Positions 10,374 through 22,437 of a stretch of DNA of 64,000 nt are shown here, piece by piece. How positions within the stretch are numbered: the first letter of the stretch is position 1; every line of letters starts with the position of its first letter. The notes beneath the pieces are model-generated. The model was not told where the DNA came from. It did not search any database and worked only from the letters and a program-made list of their open reading frames with translations. Both the position numbers and the translations under genes were made by a program. This stretch comes from Peronospora farinosa (Eukaryota > Oomycota > Peronosporomycetes > Peronosporales > Peronosporaceae). Location: assembly GCA_947646735.1 (NCBI GenBank), contig CANTFK010000189.1, positions 161,905 through 225,904 of the forward strand, read 5' to 3'.

Positions 10374-11401
10374 TTGCCTTGTTTGATTCCTTTTCTCAGA
10401 CTTTTTCCTTTATTTTTCTTGCTTAAAATTGGCTTGACTGGTTCACAGCCGACTAGTGAAAGTCTCTTGGCTATTGTATTCAAGTCCACCATATTATCTC
10501 CATCATCAACACTATAGCTCTGTAGTGTTTTCCACAGGACTTTATCCTCATTTACAATAAGCTCCAATAAATTTGCACCGTGTTTCTCTGACAGCATGTG
10601 TTTATCCAGTAATTTTTCAATTATTGCCAATAATTTCATGGTTTCAATAAATTGATGGTACTTCATCACTTGAGACTTGCAAAATTTCTGTCGAATGTCA
10701 TCAGCTAAAGCCAAAATTTGTATCTGAACCTGTGAACTTGAGCTTTTCATGCCAATAGAAACCACTTTCTTGGCCATGAGTTCCATATAAAGCACTTTTT
10801 TCGTCGTTTCCAAGTCATTAAATTGAGGTTTATTGGACGTTGAAGATTCGTGATCCTGTAACATCGGTTCGTCATGGAAATGTCTCAGCAGAGCCGACTT
10901 GTGGTCGGTTTCAAATGATTGCACCATTTGTTGCAATTGTTCCGTTTCTGTGTTGAGCAAATTTCCCTTTTGGGAGGTTGCCGATGGCATAAAAAGGACA
11001 GTCACGTGTCCAACAAGAAGTTGTGGGACTTGACACGCAACAGAAAGCGGGACCAGACGTGGCATTACTGAAGAAGGACGTTTTTTGTATCGATTGGAAC
11101 GAAAGGATGACGACGGCTCGTACGTTACTTGGAAGCCACGACAGACATCATTGGGATGTTGCAAAGCTGCACGGACCAACAACTCAAGTTCCTGTGGCTC
11201 CATACCAGCGTAAAGACCGATGGTCGCCTTGGACGAAGCATCCGAGAGCTCCACATATGTGACGTCACTTCCCATGCGAACGAAAATGACTTGGGATTTG
11301 TATGGAAACGATCTAGTGGCAGAATAACGGATACTAGGTAATATGGTGTGGACGACGTGATTGTACCAATTTGTAGCTTTAATACCGGTATGAGGCAGCA
11401 T
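10316..11401 (-). CDS. N-terminal part of the same frameshifted gene, ubiquitin-like start
   Basis: Frame of 361 codons, starting at ATG 11401 or more plausibly at the internal ATG 11275 (MGSDVTYVELSDASSKATIG). The first 80 residues after that Met resemble a small beta-grasp or ubiquitin-like module, followed by a linker and a helical region from about residue 215. The last residues, after the sequence 'KGIKQGNWLVKK', run out of frame to a stop at 10316, while the overlapping frame continues into the repeat protein at 8502-10373. One extra A in the A7 run would make the two frames continuous, so the break is either a sequencing/assembly error or a recent mutation. The function is not recognised. 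Confidence 0.55.
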   Translation of the reverse strand: MLPHTGIKATNWYNHVVHTILPSIRYSATRSFPYKSQVIFVRMGSDVTYVELSDASSKATIGLYAGMEPQELELLVRAALQHPNDVCRGFQVTYEPSSSFRSNRYKKRPSSVMPRLVPLSVACQVPQLLVGHVTVLFMPSATSQKGNLLNTETEQLQQMVQSFETDHKSALLRHFHDEPMLQDHESSTSNKPQFNDLETTKKVLYMELMAKKVVSIGMKSSSSQVQIQILALADDIRQKFCKSQVMKYHQFIETMKLLAIIEKLLDKHMLSEKHGANLLELIVNEDKVLWKTLQSYSVDDGDNMVDLNTIAKRLSLVGCEPVKPILSKKNKGKSLRKGIKQGNWLVKKGEETLLVLLKWIS

Positions 11402-14184
11402 ATGACTTTTTACTTATATTATTATTTTGAATCTACTTACTACTTTTAGTAATACTTTTTTTTATATGATACACGTTGATGCGTAAAAATTAGTACACAT
11501 ATCAGTCATATAATACATGCACCCGGAACGAAAGCGCGAAACTGCTTGAATATTATAATACATACGATCATACGCTTGCAGATGTTCTTGTACATATTTT
11601 AGACCTGCTTGCAACAAACTGGTAGATTACATCGAAGCTCACAATTTGATTCCCGTATACGTCAATATGTAATTCTGGCATTAGAGGACTCAATTTTACT
11701 GATGTGGACAAGTTCCATTACCTGGCGCGGGAGTGTTTGGTATTTTGATATTTTTAGCTCACGATATAAGCACAAAGTATGAATATGTACATTTACGACA
11801 TGTATTAACAGCGCTGACAAAAGGCTACATAGTTATATTGCCACATAACTTCCACTTGATTATTGACCACATCGTTGACGTCATGCACAACGTTAAAATC
11901 TACTCAGCAGGTCTTTTTGTCAATACTCAAGCGTATACAACATCGACGAGTTCCTATTATTGTTTGTTATCATGACCTTAGCAATAATACTAGACAAACT
12001 TGCTGCTCTATCCTTAAGATTGTCTGTTCCAAGGTACAACTCAACCAGCTTCAATCGTTTCAAAACCACTCATCGGCGCCAAAACACCGACGTCTTTTCA
12101 TTTTCAGCATCATTTTACCACTGCAATAATCGCAGCTCTGATGCCGACAAACAAGATACGCTGACACATTCTCCGTGCCAAAGCTTTTATACAAAAAGTA
12201 CGTCAGCGTCTGCTAGCGCATCATTTTCCTTCTCCTCGTAATTGTTCTACAAGATAGCCCGTCTTCAAATAGCACTAGCGTTCGCAGCAGTCGAGAATGG
12301 TCAAACTATACCACCCCTAGCTGATTCAGCAGCTTCGCACAAACTATTGTTTGTATTCTTTACTTTCGACATCATCGATATATCCATTGGGCGTCATGCA
12401 ACACAATTTTCATCGTAATTTTCAGCTTGCTGGAAAGCCAAACCAAACGCTGCAAATTGTTAAAAGCTCTTGTAAGCAATATCAAGTGAATGAGGAGAAC
12501 AGTCATAGTTGCATCTCGGGCTAGTACGTAGACACAATATTAAACTACGGCATATAAGGTCAAATGGTTGATTGTCTCTGTAACATGGCTTTGTCTACTC
12601 ACTTTGATCTTCAGTTTGAGGCATCAACCATGTCGCGGACCAGCAAGTTCAGACGGTGAAATATACTTGTCCGTTTCATTAGATCACTTGAATTGATATC
12701 AAGGCGTTATACTGGTTAAACTGCTACAATCTCAACGATATCGTTTCCGAGGAACACACCTGACGAGTGGACGTGTCTGCATGACGCTGACCATGCCGGC
12801 CGTACATGCCAAATACGGCGTTACTATTCAACATGACGCTCATTTGATTGTGCGTCGTCAGGATTATAAACTTGAGAGATCCTTTCTATTCTTATCCTGG
12901 CCCTCTTCACTAAAGCGGCGTAACAATTCTTTACTTTATAATACGCTCTGAGCGCGCGGCCTCCGTAAGGTGTAGTAGGTAGCGACGTGAGTCAGTTTGC
13001 GTAACGCGCAAGACTCATTACTGTGAAGTTGCATCTCAGAACTGTGCAATAAGCATTGACATGACCTGAGATGGCTATTGGGCAACCTTCAGACCTCGTA
13101 CAGAGCCAAAAGTGCCGCTTTGAAGAACCCAGCACGATTCTGAAACGTCACCACCGGCAATAAATCATATTTGTCTGAAAAGAGCGTGCTCGCACCTCAT
13201 CGATGAATTGGCAGTGCGCCATCGAGTTACACAAGCTGTGTAGTATTCCTCTCCTATCCGAAAGGTTTTCGCTGGTGCTTTGTCTAGTCAACGTTGTGAT
13301 AGATTGGGCTTAAAGAAGTTGAATGGTTACGAAAACCATAGCAAAAAAATCAAAACACCCCACACCCACACGCGTCGATTTGAGCTTTTGACGTTTATTT
13401 TCAGCTACCTGACGCGCGATCATTATTATCCGAAGAGATGCACACATGCTTACTAAGAGGCAATAAATACGAAGCTGAGGAGGAAGTACAGGAACCGACC
13501 GGTACATGTATTGTAAGCACAAGGAGGCTGAATCAATGAAGCTCCAAGAAATTGGACTTGCTAATAAAAAAGTGCAATCATTTTAACTGGTCTATGTGTG
13601 AGCAGCTTATGGTATAGGATTGGAGTGTCATCACCGGTGAGCTGTCGGGAAGGTGATACATCACGGGACCTTCAAGAATCATGCATCATTGTACAGGTCA
13701 TGTGATAGTGTAAATAGTAAGGCTATGATATGACCTGTTCGATTATATACCAGCACTAGTATGAGACTCGGCGTATAATCTCATCTAAAAACTTAAACTA
13801 TGGAGCCGTCAACCGAACTCGTTCGACCATACAGTGGTCATTCGGATTTCTTTGTGTGCTTACGGATACGTTGTCTATAATTCAACGGCTATTTTTCGGA
13901 AAGCTTCTGCCGTTTGGCGAAGAATTTTTGTATAGTATAATAATGAGAATTCTTGCTGGTATCTCTTCTATAGTGGAGGCTAAGGGCTACTTTGAAGGAT
14001 AACATCTTAATTGAGCCATTAACAAGAACCCGGCCAAGCGCTTTTGCTGCTGACACGTTTTGTTTAACTTCATGTTTATAAGAAGCTACAGGGTATAGCA
14101 TCAACCTTAAAACAAAGCGCGATGGTAAAAATTGGCGTGTAAATTTATATATATACTTGGCGACAACGACAACGACATTGAGTA
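11402..14184. other. Long intergenic stretch, no supported gene
   Basis: Nearly 2.8 kb of AT-rich DNA. Short open frames near 11860-12241 are serine-rich and look fortuitous. No repeat of note or splice-consistent gene was found. Confidence 0.35.
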
Positions 14185-15117
14185 TCACCACGACCGAAGA
14201 AGTCTGCTAAACGACAGAGACTTGTCCTGATTCCTTCTAAGACCACGAGATGCCTTCGTCCGATCGAGTGTCTTCTGCTGCGTCCTGAAATACCCCCATT
14301 TTTCTTCAACATCTCTCCCCTCCGCTGTCTTCCGGAGGAAGTCAGTAATCTTGGTGTTGCACTCGGCCATCATGTTTGGATGTGCGGCTCGGAGCTCTGA
14401 AGAGGAGCAGAGGTCAGCCAAAACGTGTACGATTTCAATGTGCTCCATGGCCACCGCATTCTTTAATGCGCGAGTGACGTTTTGTTGTCGGAGGTTCACC
14501 GTCAAGAGAAGTGTCACGATGCCTGTCATACCTTGAGACGCGGCATCTTCAAGAGCTTGACCTACATAGTACCAGCTGCAGTTTTCACGCAAAATTACTC
14601 GTAAAGCGTCCGTGTCACCAGTACGTGCAATAGCTTGCACCCCGTTGGTAATCACGAACGGAGCTTGTCCACGATTGCGGCGGCACAGCCACTTCACCAC
14701 ATCAACATGACCATTTTCCGCCGCAGCGTTCAAAGCACAACTTGAACACCTCCTGACATAATGCTTGGAAAGCCACTTCACCACTTTCAAATGTCCATTT
14801 CTTGCCGCTCCGTCGATAGCAGCGGTTGTGCAGCCCTCACTTCGAACTACCGACAGCCATTTCACAAGATCGAGTCGTCCTCTGGTAGCAGAGCCATCCA
14901 TTGCCTTTACAGTCCATCGTCTTGTAGCTCCATGCACACGAAGAATATATTGGCAGTCGTTGTAAACAGCAGCATCGATAGTCACCGGCATAATGAATTC
15001 ATTAATCCGTTCAACTACATGAGAAAGTGCCTTGACGTGCTCTGGGAGGGCATGTGCAACACAAGTGAGCAGTATCATGGTCCTGCTAATTTGAAAATGA
15101 GCGTTCATATCTTGCAT
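14185..15117 (-). CDS. Ankyrin-repeat protein
   Basis: Uninterrupted 310-residue protein beginning with ATG at 15117 (a second in-frame ATG is three codons later). Residues from about 70 to 240 form a series of diverged ankyrin repeats of the kind abundant in oomycete genomes. Typical units are 'GRLDLVKWLSVVRSEGCT', 'GAARNGHLKVVKWLSKHY' and 'AAENGHVDVVKWLCRRN', with the hallmark N-G-H-(L/V)-x-V-V-K-W-L. Later repeats are degenerate. The C-terminal 60 residues are basic and without a recognised domain. No signal peptide is evident, so a cytoplasmic protein-interaction role is likely. Such genes occur in large families and many are pseudogenes, but this one is intact in the window. Confidence 0.75.
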   Translation of the reverse strand: MQDMNAHFQISRTMILLTCVAHALPEHVKALSHVVERINEFIMPVTIDAAVYNDCQYILRVHGATRRWTVKAMDGSATRGRLDLVKWLSVVRSEGCTTAAIDGAARNGHLKVVKWLSKHYVRRCSSCALNAAAENGHVDVVKWLCRRNRGQAPFVITNGVQAIARTGDTDALRVILRENCSWYYVGQALEDAASQGMTGIVTLLLTVNLRQQNVTRALKNAVAMEHIEIVHVLADLCSSSELRAAHPNMMAECNTKITDFLRKTAEGRDVEEKWGYFRTQQKTLDRTKASRGLRRNQDKSLSFSRLLRSW

Positions 15118-18100
15118 TCCTTATCTGCGGGACGAGGCGCTAATGTCTCTCATGTTTCAGCAACCCTATTGTACAACTGAATCGACGAAAACGTTAATCT
15201 CGATTTACTGTCGTTGTTGGTGCTGTTAATTGAAAAGCTGGTAGCTCTTGTTGGTCACTTGAACTATATTACTGGAAGCTATTGGTGAGACTACCGATAC
15301 ATGCAGGTCTATTTGGGCGTAAAAGCCTTCGTGATGGTCGTTTCTTCCGACCAAAGCTAACTTTTAAGGCATTATCAATCAGTGATCAAACTGGATTCCT
15401 TGTGCGTGGCACCATATTAAGGTTGGTTGTCAGTTTATGCGGGTATGGGGGGGGGGAGAAAAATTTGAGCGTCATGATCAGCGACCACGAAGTGCAACGT
15501 ATTTGTGCCTGAAACGTCTGGTTGCATTGACATATTCACGTAGTGCTCGGGGCGCACAGTCGTCACCCTTATATTTCCAGCTGAAGCGCGATTGAAATCG
15601 AAGCTGCAGGACAAACGATACATTTGGAAACGGCACTGCGACTGCAGAATGAAGAGATCATCGCCGACAATTTGGTCAAGGCCCCCTCCATAGCAGGCCT
15701 CCTGATTTACTTGCCGACGGTCTGGCCTAATCTCTTGGACTAAATAGCGGAAGACGCTATCACGGAACAGCTTTGCCGCTTGTTTCCCGTGATTCTGTCC
15801 GGGATAGGAGCAAGATAAATCATCTTGCTCTGGTGGACACGATCACACCATGTGGCCTAGTTATCGTTCGTAAGGCTGACGATAAAGTCGGGTCTCAATG
15901 TTCGAACGAATTGCCAGAACACGATTGCTATGCGGACATCGATGCTGTGCACATAGTTTAGAAATTGATATCTGTATTGCCGATACGGGATGTGACCCAG
16001 ATTTTGGAGTCCAAGTGTACGTGCGGATTTTCAAGAGAGATGGACGTCAAGATGCTGACGATACCTAATTGTCCGGGTCCGGAAATCGCTTTAATATTCA
16101 TGTTCATTAGCGCTGGCACCTCGCCGGAATCCAATACAGATAACTGGTTTTTCGTCTTCAAAGACTTCCAGGATCCTGGTGTCGCTCCATTTTTTGCTAT
16201 GTGAAACCTCGTCATAGTCACAGCCATCGTAATACAGTCTGTCACTTTCATTATCGCTTTGCTTTGTCATAGAAGAACTGGAGTAGGCAGTACGACTATG
16301 TCCATCTGCAAAAGCCTTCGAGGAAGAACAAAGGTGCTACAAAGGTGCTACAGAACCATCAGGCTTGTCTTCCACATCGTTCAGTGGGCGAAGAATTTGT
16401 CGGGAGAGCAAACTTGAAAAGGTTGAACACCATGATCACATCTCGTATTGACGCCACATGCCCAACATTGCTTTCCATATATTCAGTTCAGCAGCAGTCG
16501 ACACTTGCAAAGGTAAGATCTCATTGTGTTTATTTTAATGTTTCTCTTTGCGATGGGTATAGCTGCCATCGATAATGACAACTCGACCAAAGCCAAGCTG
16601 GGGCGCAGCACTGGCAGCACCTGTATGGTGTCGAAGTATGCCGAATTCGACTAGAGTTCCAACTCGACGATGACTGTGGAAGAGTGGCAAGCGATTGAGC
16701 ATTAGACCTTAAGCCGAGACGTGCTGACCACTCACTTGTTTCAGAGCTACATTTCCAGCTTTTTCTTCGACGAAACAATCGGAAGGGCCGCATTACAGCC
16801 TGATATATCGATTCACAACATATAATGTTTGCATTAGTTCGACTCATGGTTCAATATCTTGGACGACTATAACTTCGATCACTTTTATAGTTTTCTGCTA
16901 AGATCAGAGCAATCACTAATAATGTTACCGTGGAGCCTGTCAACAATCAACCAGACATTGTCGCTACCGTGCAATATCATCGATAAAAACCGCGCCTGAC
17001 CGAAATAAGCATACCTCAGGTAATATAGGTATATGGCGTGAAGCTGACGACTACTCATTTTCGTAATTTGTAAGCAAGAACAAGTCTTGATAATAGTTTA
17101 TAATCTTCCTTACTCGATACTACTATTTCATTCAGCACATTTGCTGGCTTCGTAAATATAAAATTGTTTGACAATCCCATGAATGTTTTTCTATAATGTG
17201 TGTAAGAACAAGTAGGTTTAAGCAAGTATTTTTCTATCATATACAATATTCCGAAAATGCCATTAAAGATTTGCGCAGCAATTTATTGCCGTTTTTTTAT
17301 AATGTGTGGTGCGATATAAAAGTATTAGGCAAATGTTCTACCATTCCAATCAATACATTTGAGCAGCTATTATATTTCCAGAATCACCCTTGATTCCATC
17401 GCTTGTCGAGAAGTTGTGTCGTTGAAAACAACAGTTGTTGCAAAAGAACTATTTAGAACTGTCTTGTTTAGACTTCGGTGAGAACAGGACCTATGTAGGT
17501 AATATACATTAGCGGCAGTCATGATTACTACAGCGTTCAGGTCATTTGCTTGCTTTTGGACAAGCAAGGTAGACTTCGTGCCGTCAATTTGTTTCTTGCT
17601 TCAAGATCCTGGATTGATGCGACGTTTGTCCGGCTTCTACGACGAAGGGCGGCTAGATGAAGCACTTGATATCGTATAAAATCTGTTTTTTCCTATCTGC
17701 GCTACTGTCGGGCTTGCATGAGTCTGCCTCGTATTTGTGCACCGAAGACTGACGCAACCCGGACATTTCTGATTCAATTCCACTGTTTGCGATCCATGTT
17801 GCCATCTGGAGCCGAGTCCAGCGCCTAATGCACATCAGCGGGACATTAAGAGCAACGAAGATTTCTGCTTAGCAAGCTGTTTGATAATGCTTTTTAGATA
17901 CGGCCAACTTTACTACAAGCGACATAGGCAAGTGGACCGTTTAGTGAGTTAAATCAATAATGATAACCGGCCTTTCAAGCAGCTTGTTTGTAAACTCGTG
18001 GAAGGTACAGATACACGAACTACCCACATGTTGTAGTGCATGCATGTCGTCTTGTATGCGTTCGTAGTTTTTAATGATAAATACCTCTGTGCTCGGGCAG

Positions 18101-18399
18101 ATCGCAGGTGTCGGTGCCTCGCATCGCCTTGTACCATTCATCTGCTCTGCGCTGAAGCCGAGCCGCTAAGATGTCTGTCGGTGCAAGCGCTGGTCGTCGG
18201 CGTTCAGTTGATCACGGTCTCACCAGATAAAATTTCCGACTGATCTTGTACGGTTTTTGACGCATTTGTGGTGGCGCTCAGCACGTTGAGCGTCAAGCGT
18301 GCTCCGTCAACTTTTTCGTCAATATATTATCATCACACATTCTTTTTCGGTAAAGCCAAGAGCGGTTTTGTAAAGCGTAAGACACTGAGACTCATACAA
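15118..18399. other. Long intergenic stretch, no supported gene
   Basis: About 3.3 kb. A guanine run of about ten bases lies near 15447. The short frames at about 15958-16251 and 16530-16847 (minus) have no recognisable motif. The stretch 18290-18399 just upstream of the zinc-repeat gene is rich in pyrimidine tracts, compatible with a promoter and 5' leader. Confidence 0.35.
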
Positions 18400-19225
18400 A
18401 TGGCCGCACAAGACGGTGTAGTGAGTAGCACCGTGAATCACGAAGGCAATGAGGATCAGGATTCGGCTGCTAGCTCACAACAATCGATCAAGAATTCACT
18501 CTGCTTTATCTTGGACAATGAAGTTGTAACTAGCAAGCGTACCAGTAGTATCGATCAACTGGATGGAGTTGATGAATCGACCGATGCCAAACGTAACAGA
18601 TCGTTGGTATCCGCTAACAATATCAGTAGTTTATTGGCGCCGGTCGCCTCAATTGTCGATGAAAAGGCAGCACAGAACACTAATGTAACAACTCCGCCGT
18701 CGGAACGAAAGGTACTTTGATCCGTGTGACTACTAAACGAGTTCTGATACTTATGGTACAATCTCTACAGGCTAGCAGATACTGCATTGTTGAAGGCTGC
18801 AATAGCCGAGCCAAGCATGCGCGACGCTGTTGGAAGCATGGTGAGCAATGTGCTGCAGTGAGGTTGAGGTGTACTACATGAACTAACGTACACAATTGCA
18901 GGCGGTTCGGTGAAATGCAAGATTGTTGAGTGTCAGAATCGCGCCAAGTCCAAAGGCGTGTGCTGGTCACACGGGGGCGGAACAATTTGCAGTTCAGATC
19001 AGTGCTTGAAAATCGCTGTGTCGAATGGAGTCTGCTGGGCCCATGGTGGAGGTAAGTCTGCCGAATTAACTTTCTCACCTTCGTATACTAAAACAGGTCT
19101 GTTATTTCCTGGCAGGAAAGCGTTGTGTGACGCTGGGGTGCTTTCGGCCCGCGTTTGAGCGGACAGGGAATTTGTGCCCGATGCACTACAACGCGGGCTC
19201 ATCCACTAAGTCTGCACCATCTTAA
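18400..19225 (+). CDS. Cys/His zinc-repeat protein with three introns (oomycete 'WRKY19-like')
   Basis: Four exons: 18400-18711, 18771-18840, 18902-19051 and 19116-19225, giving 213 residues. The introns are 59, 61 and 64 bp, all GT-AG, and the first two contain clear branch-like sites (TACTAAACGA, AACTAACGTA). The start ATG at 18400 sits in a good context (CAAAATGGCC); the frame is also open to an ATG at 18268, which would add 44 residues from what looks like leader sequence. The N-terminal 104 residues are Ser/Asp-rich and probably disordered. Four zinc-type repeats follow, C-x4-C-x9-C-x2-H-G-G three times and a final C-x4-C-x11-C-x2-H. Relative to the paralogue at 4238-4954 the repeats are nearly the same while the N-termini are unrelated. 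Cellular role unknown. Confidence 0.75.
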
Positions 19226-20586
19226 GAGTACAGTGTAACGTTGGATCGCTCGTAAGTTGGCTCTCGGCTAATCTTATGTAGTGTGTATCTTTCTAAGAAG
19301 TAGCTTCCCGTGATTCTCTCTCTCTCTCATGCAAAATTTCTGCCTGTACAGTGGTGTTTTAACGATGCAGATGATCATGATGAGCTAATTTTGCAGTTTG
19401 GCGAGATGAGCATGAGCACTGGTTCGACTTTAATGGTCGCTCGTCGAGACTGCTGTCCCTACCGAATATTAATTAGCTCTACGTGTACATCATCGCGAAA
19501 GCGGTGGTGGTTGATGATTAGAAGCCTAGCGGTTCCATCGCAATTGTAATATTCGTCAATGAGTTAAGAATTGTAGATCGGTGTATGTTATTGCATAAGT
19601 CGTTCATTCCAGGCTCACTTTGACGGAACGATTTAAGCTTTACCATCTTGTCGATACCAGGCTCATCTGCGTTCTCCAAGCGACTCTGCTGCATCATCTC
19701 GTCCAGCTTGACCACTACCTTGGCATTATGTATTTGCCATCAAGCTTGATTCCCTACGTTTCTTCGTCTAATCGGGTAGCAAAACTACGCCTCCACTGCT
19801 AAATAGGCGTGCCCAACAACGTGGACATAATCTATTTAATATCGAAATATCAAGTCGAAGCTGTCAAATCTCTCGCACGATCACGAATTGCGACTCGTAC
19901 ACGACCAGTTGACGCTGGAAAGGTAAAAAAGAACAGTTTTCTAACATTTCTTGTCATGTTTTTGGGCTTACAATAATTGAGTCGCTTTAAGTTGAATGTT
20001 CCAGTATCAATCAATGTTTACGAGAAGCTGTGGCTTGCACGGCCATTAAATTCCACCTCTTACTAGTGCTACCAAGACGAAGGATCACCTGTTGCGTGGT
20101 CCTTTTGGTTAAATGCGGCGAGAAATTAATTGTTGCAGGGTGACACTGGGTGTTTATACAAACTATTAGCAGCACATCACACCAAGCGAATGTCTTGGTG
20201 AACAACTAAAAAATTGGCAAAAAAGGAATGTTGTTAAAAAAAAGGAAGGCTTTGCGTGTCATCCATCAGCTTGAAGTCACTGTGATAGCCATCCTCGCTC
20301 AAAAACAACGGTAGACCAATGTGTCAAACGGATCCCGGAGGCCATTATATGTCATGTAAGAGAAAGCGAAGTGAAACGAAGCAACCACTCGAAATATCTC
20401 CACAGTTCTCAAAATTCCAAATCATCCATTCAATTCACATGCGTCCACTTGCTTGGCAACACGGCTTCCCCCGACGCTTGTCAAAGCACACCTGAGATCT
20501 CCAGTATTGACGCTCTCATCCATCCTACTTCTATTCTTTCCATTCGCTAAATTTGGTCCTAGTATGTACACAAACCGCTCATTTGA
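19226..20586. other. Intergenic, nothing recognised
   Basis: About 1.36 kb between convergent genes. It contains an A-rich stretch near 20217-20250 but no supported gene or repeat. Confidence 0.35.
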
Positions 20587-22437
20587 CTAAACAGATCCGC
20601 TGTACACAGGCTGTTCCTCAAGATCAGCATTATGATGCCTTCGGCCGTGAGGTCCATGCCAATGTCCATTGGATTTGCCGTTTCCGTGACTGTGGCTGTG
20701 GCCATGCTCAGTAGTCTGTCCGTTGGTGAATCCGTTTGCGTACCCAGTTGTAAGCCCAATATCACGGTCGCTTGATGATGTATACTGCAATGGGGTATGC
20801 TCGTTTTCGTGGTCTTGGAAGCTTTTTTGATTAAAAGTATTGTACGAACGGCCTTGCGGTGACAGTGGCATAAGCGCACCAAAATGACCCGTCAAATGTG
20901 CACGACGACTCGGAGTAGCGTGCGCTGGATCATCCGGAGCATCGACTTCTCTTTCACCATGTTTTGCCAGCAGGTAAATGCCAACGATAATAACTAAAGG
21001 AATCACAACAATCCATCGTTAGCAAATTAACGTTAAGGGACACTGACATATGAATAGCTTACACGCTAGTGCGATCGGTAAGCAAATCCAGTCAAAAAGC
21101 AAGAATCGCATGTACTTTTCGTAGAACACCACGCCACCAATGACACTGGACTAAGTTGACATGACAATACATAGAACAGTGTCAATTTTGTAATAGTAAA
21201 ACATTCTTACCATATAACAAGAATTGTAGACCCACCCCAATCCAGAAGCATTGGAACATTGGAAAAACACTGAGTGTATCTCCACTCATAATAGCACGAT
21301 TCAATAAATCCGTTTGTAGTATCAGCGTACAAATCATACCGCCCATGAACAAGTACGTCGTACAGTAGACGAATTGATTATCTCCACTGCACGTTAATAT
21401 AAGCAGGATCGATGCACACTATTGAAGAGAATAAAAAAGAGAGGCATAGTAATAAAAAGTTAAGGAAAAATAATCATCATCACATCACCCCACAACACTA
21501 TCTTTTGTTCTTGTCGTACCTTGGCTAACAACACCGAGAAGGAGCCAAAGATACCTGACGCCGTGGCGTACATGAAAGGCAGTAACCTGTACTTGGACTC
21601 GTTCTGTGCTCTTGGGAGTCTCAATATAGCTTCAATCTGTCCAAAAATGCTGACTAGGACAGCTGTCTGCAATTACAATTCAGAACATTTTTGTCCTTTA
21701 GATATGATAATCAGTTAATTGGCTTACATGTCTCAGTAATGCTCACCATAACACCAAGATAGATAAAAAAACCAAGCTGAAAAAACTGTTTCTCCAGCTC
21801 CACAAGTGACATTTGCTCGTCTGGTTCGTTGGCGACAGTACTAAGTACGACGCCTATAATGATAAGCAACGTACCCAGCACATCTGTCTTGGTCAGGATC
21901 TGCCCCAACCACAAGTGGGCGAAAAACACGTTGGCCAACACAGTAAAACCGCCACCTACTGCTGCTACCAGAGCCTGAGGAGCAAAACCTAGCGCCTCAA
22001 AGTCCCCAATCGCACCCAGAGCGATTAAGATCAAGCCAATCAGCCATAATGGACGGGTGTAGTATGTCTGTCGCTCTAACACGGGCTTCTCTTCCTCCTA
22101 ACAAATAATAAGCAAGGCCACAAAAATTACATATTAGAGGTTCAACTCAGCTACGTATATCATGTATCTCGAGTGCGCACTGAAGTTATATCATGTATCT
22201 CGAGTGCGCACTGAAGTTATATCATGTATCTCGAGTGTGCACTCGATGCGCATCGGTAATTAAGAGGGTTAGGGTCGGTCGTACCCGCACGTGAGAGAGC
22301 TTCTGCACGTTCACGCCGAGATTGGAGAGCACAGCAGAGGCAATAACGATACCCAGGCCAATCCATTTACCTTGGACGTTGTCTGCGTCATCGTCGGTGA
22401 CGACTGCAGCGCTCAGGAAGTGCACCACGTCTACCAT
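20587..22437 (-). CDS. NIPA-type magnesium transporter, six exons
   Basis: Exons (minus strand): 22437-22285, 22097-21747, 21666-21520, 21418-21236, 21150-21063 and 20993-20587, totalling 442 residues. All introns are GT-AG and the frame is kept throughout. The product is a multi-pass membrane protein of the NIPA/DUF803 family (Mg2+ transport; EamA-like fold). Family signatures include 'KWIGLGIVIASAVLSNLGVN' in helix 1, 'LWLIGLILIALGAIGDFEAL', 'PQALVAAVGG', 'FMYATASGIFGSFSVLLAK', 'GDNQFVY' and 'PMFQCFWIG..SVIGGVVFYE'. After the last helix comes a cytoplasmic tail of about 120 residues with a His-rich stretch (GHSHSHGNGKSNGHWHGPHG), which may bind metal. The frame is open upstream of 22437 but shows no transporter sequence there, so the ATG at 22437 was chosen. 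Intron 1 holds a 31-bp tandem repeat. Confidence 0.85.
22157..22245. repeat. 31-bp tandem repeat in transporter intron 1
   Basis: Three head-to-tail copies of a 31-bp unit starting ATATCATGTATCTCGAGTGC; the first two are identical and the third is incomplete and diverged. The array fills about half of the 187-bp first intron of the NIPA-type gene. Confidence 0.85.

Noticed and set aside
11733..12241. Overlapping short frames in AT-rich DNA
   Set aside because: Different frames, low complexity, no motif or splice logic.
15958..16251. 97-codon minus-strand frame
   Set aside because: Contains protein-like stretches but no start context, homologous motif or neighbour relation that I can support.
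16530..16847. 105-codon Ser/Trp-rich minus-strand frame
   Set aside because: Composition looks like the reverse of a non-coding or decayed sequence; no motif.
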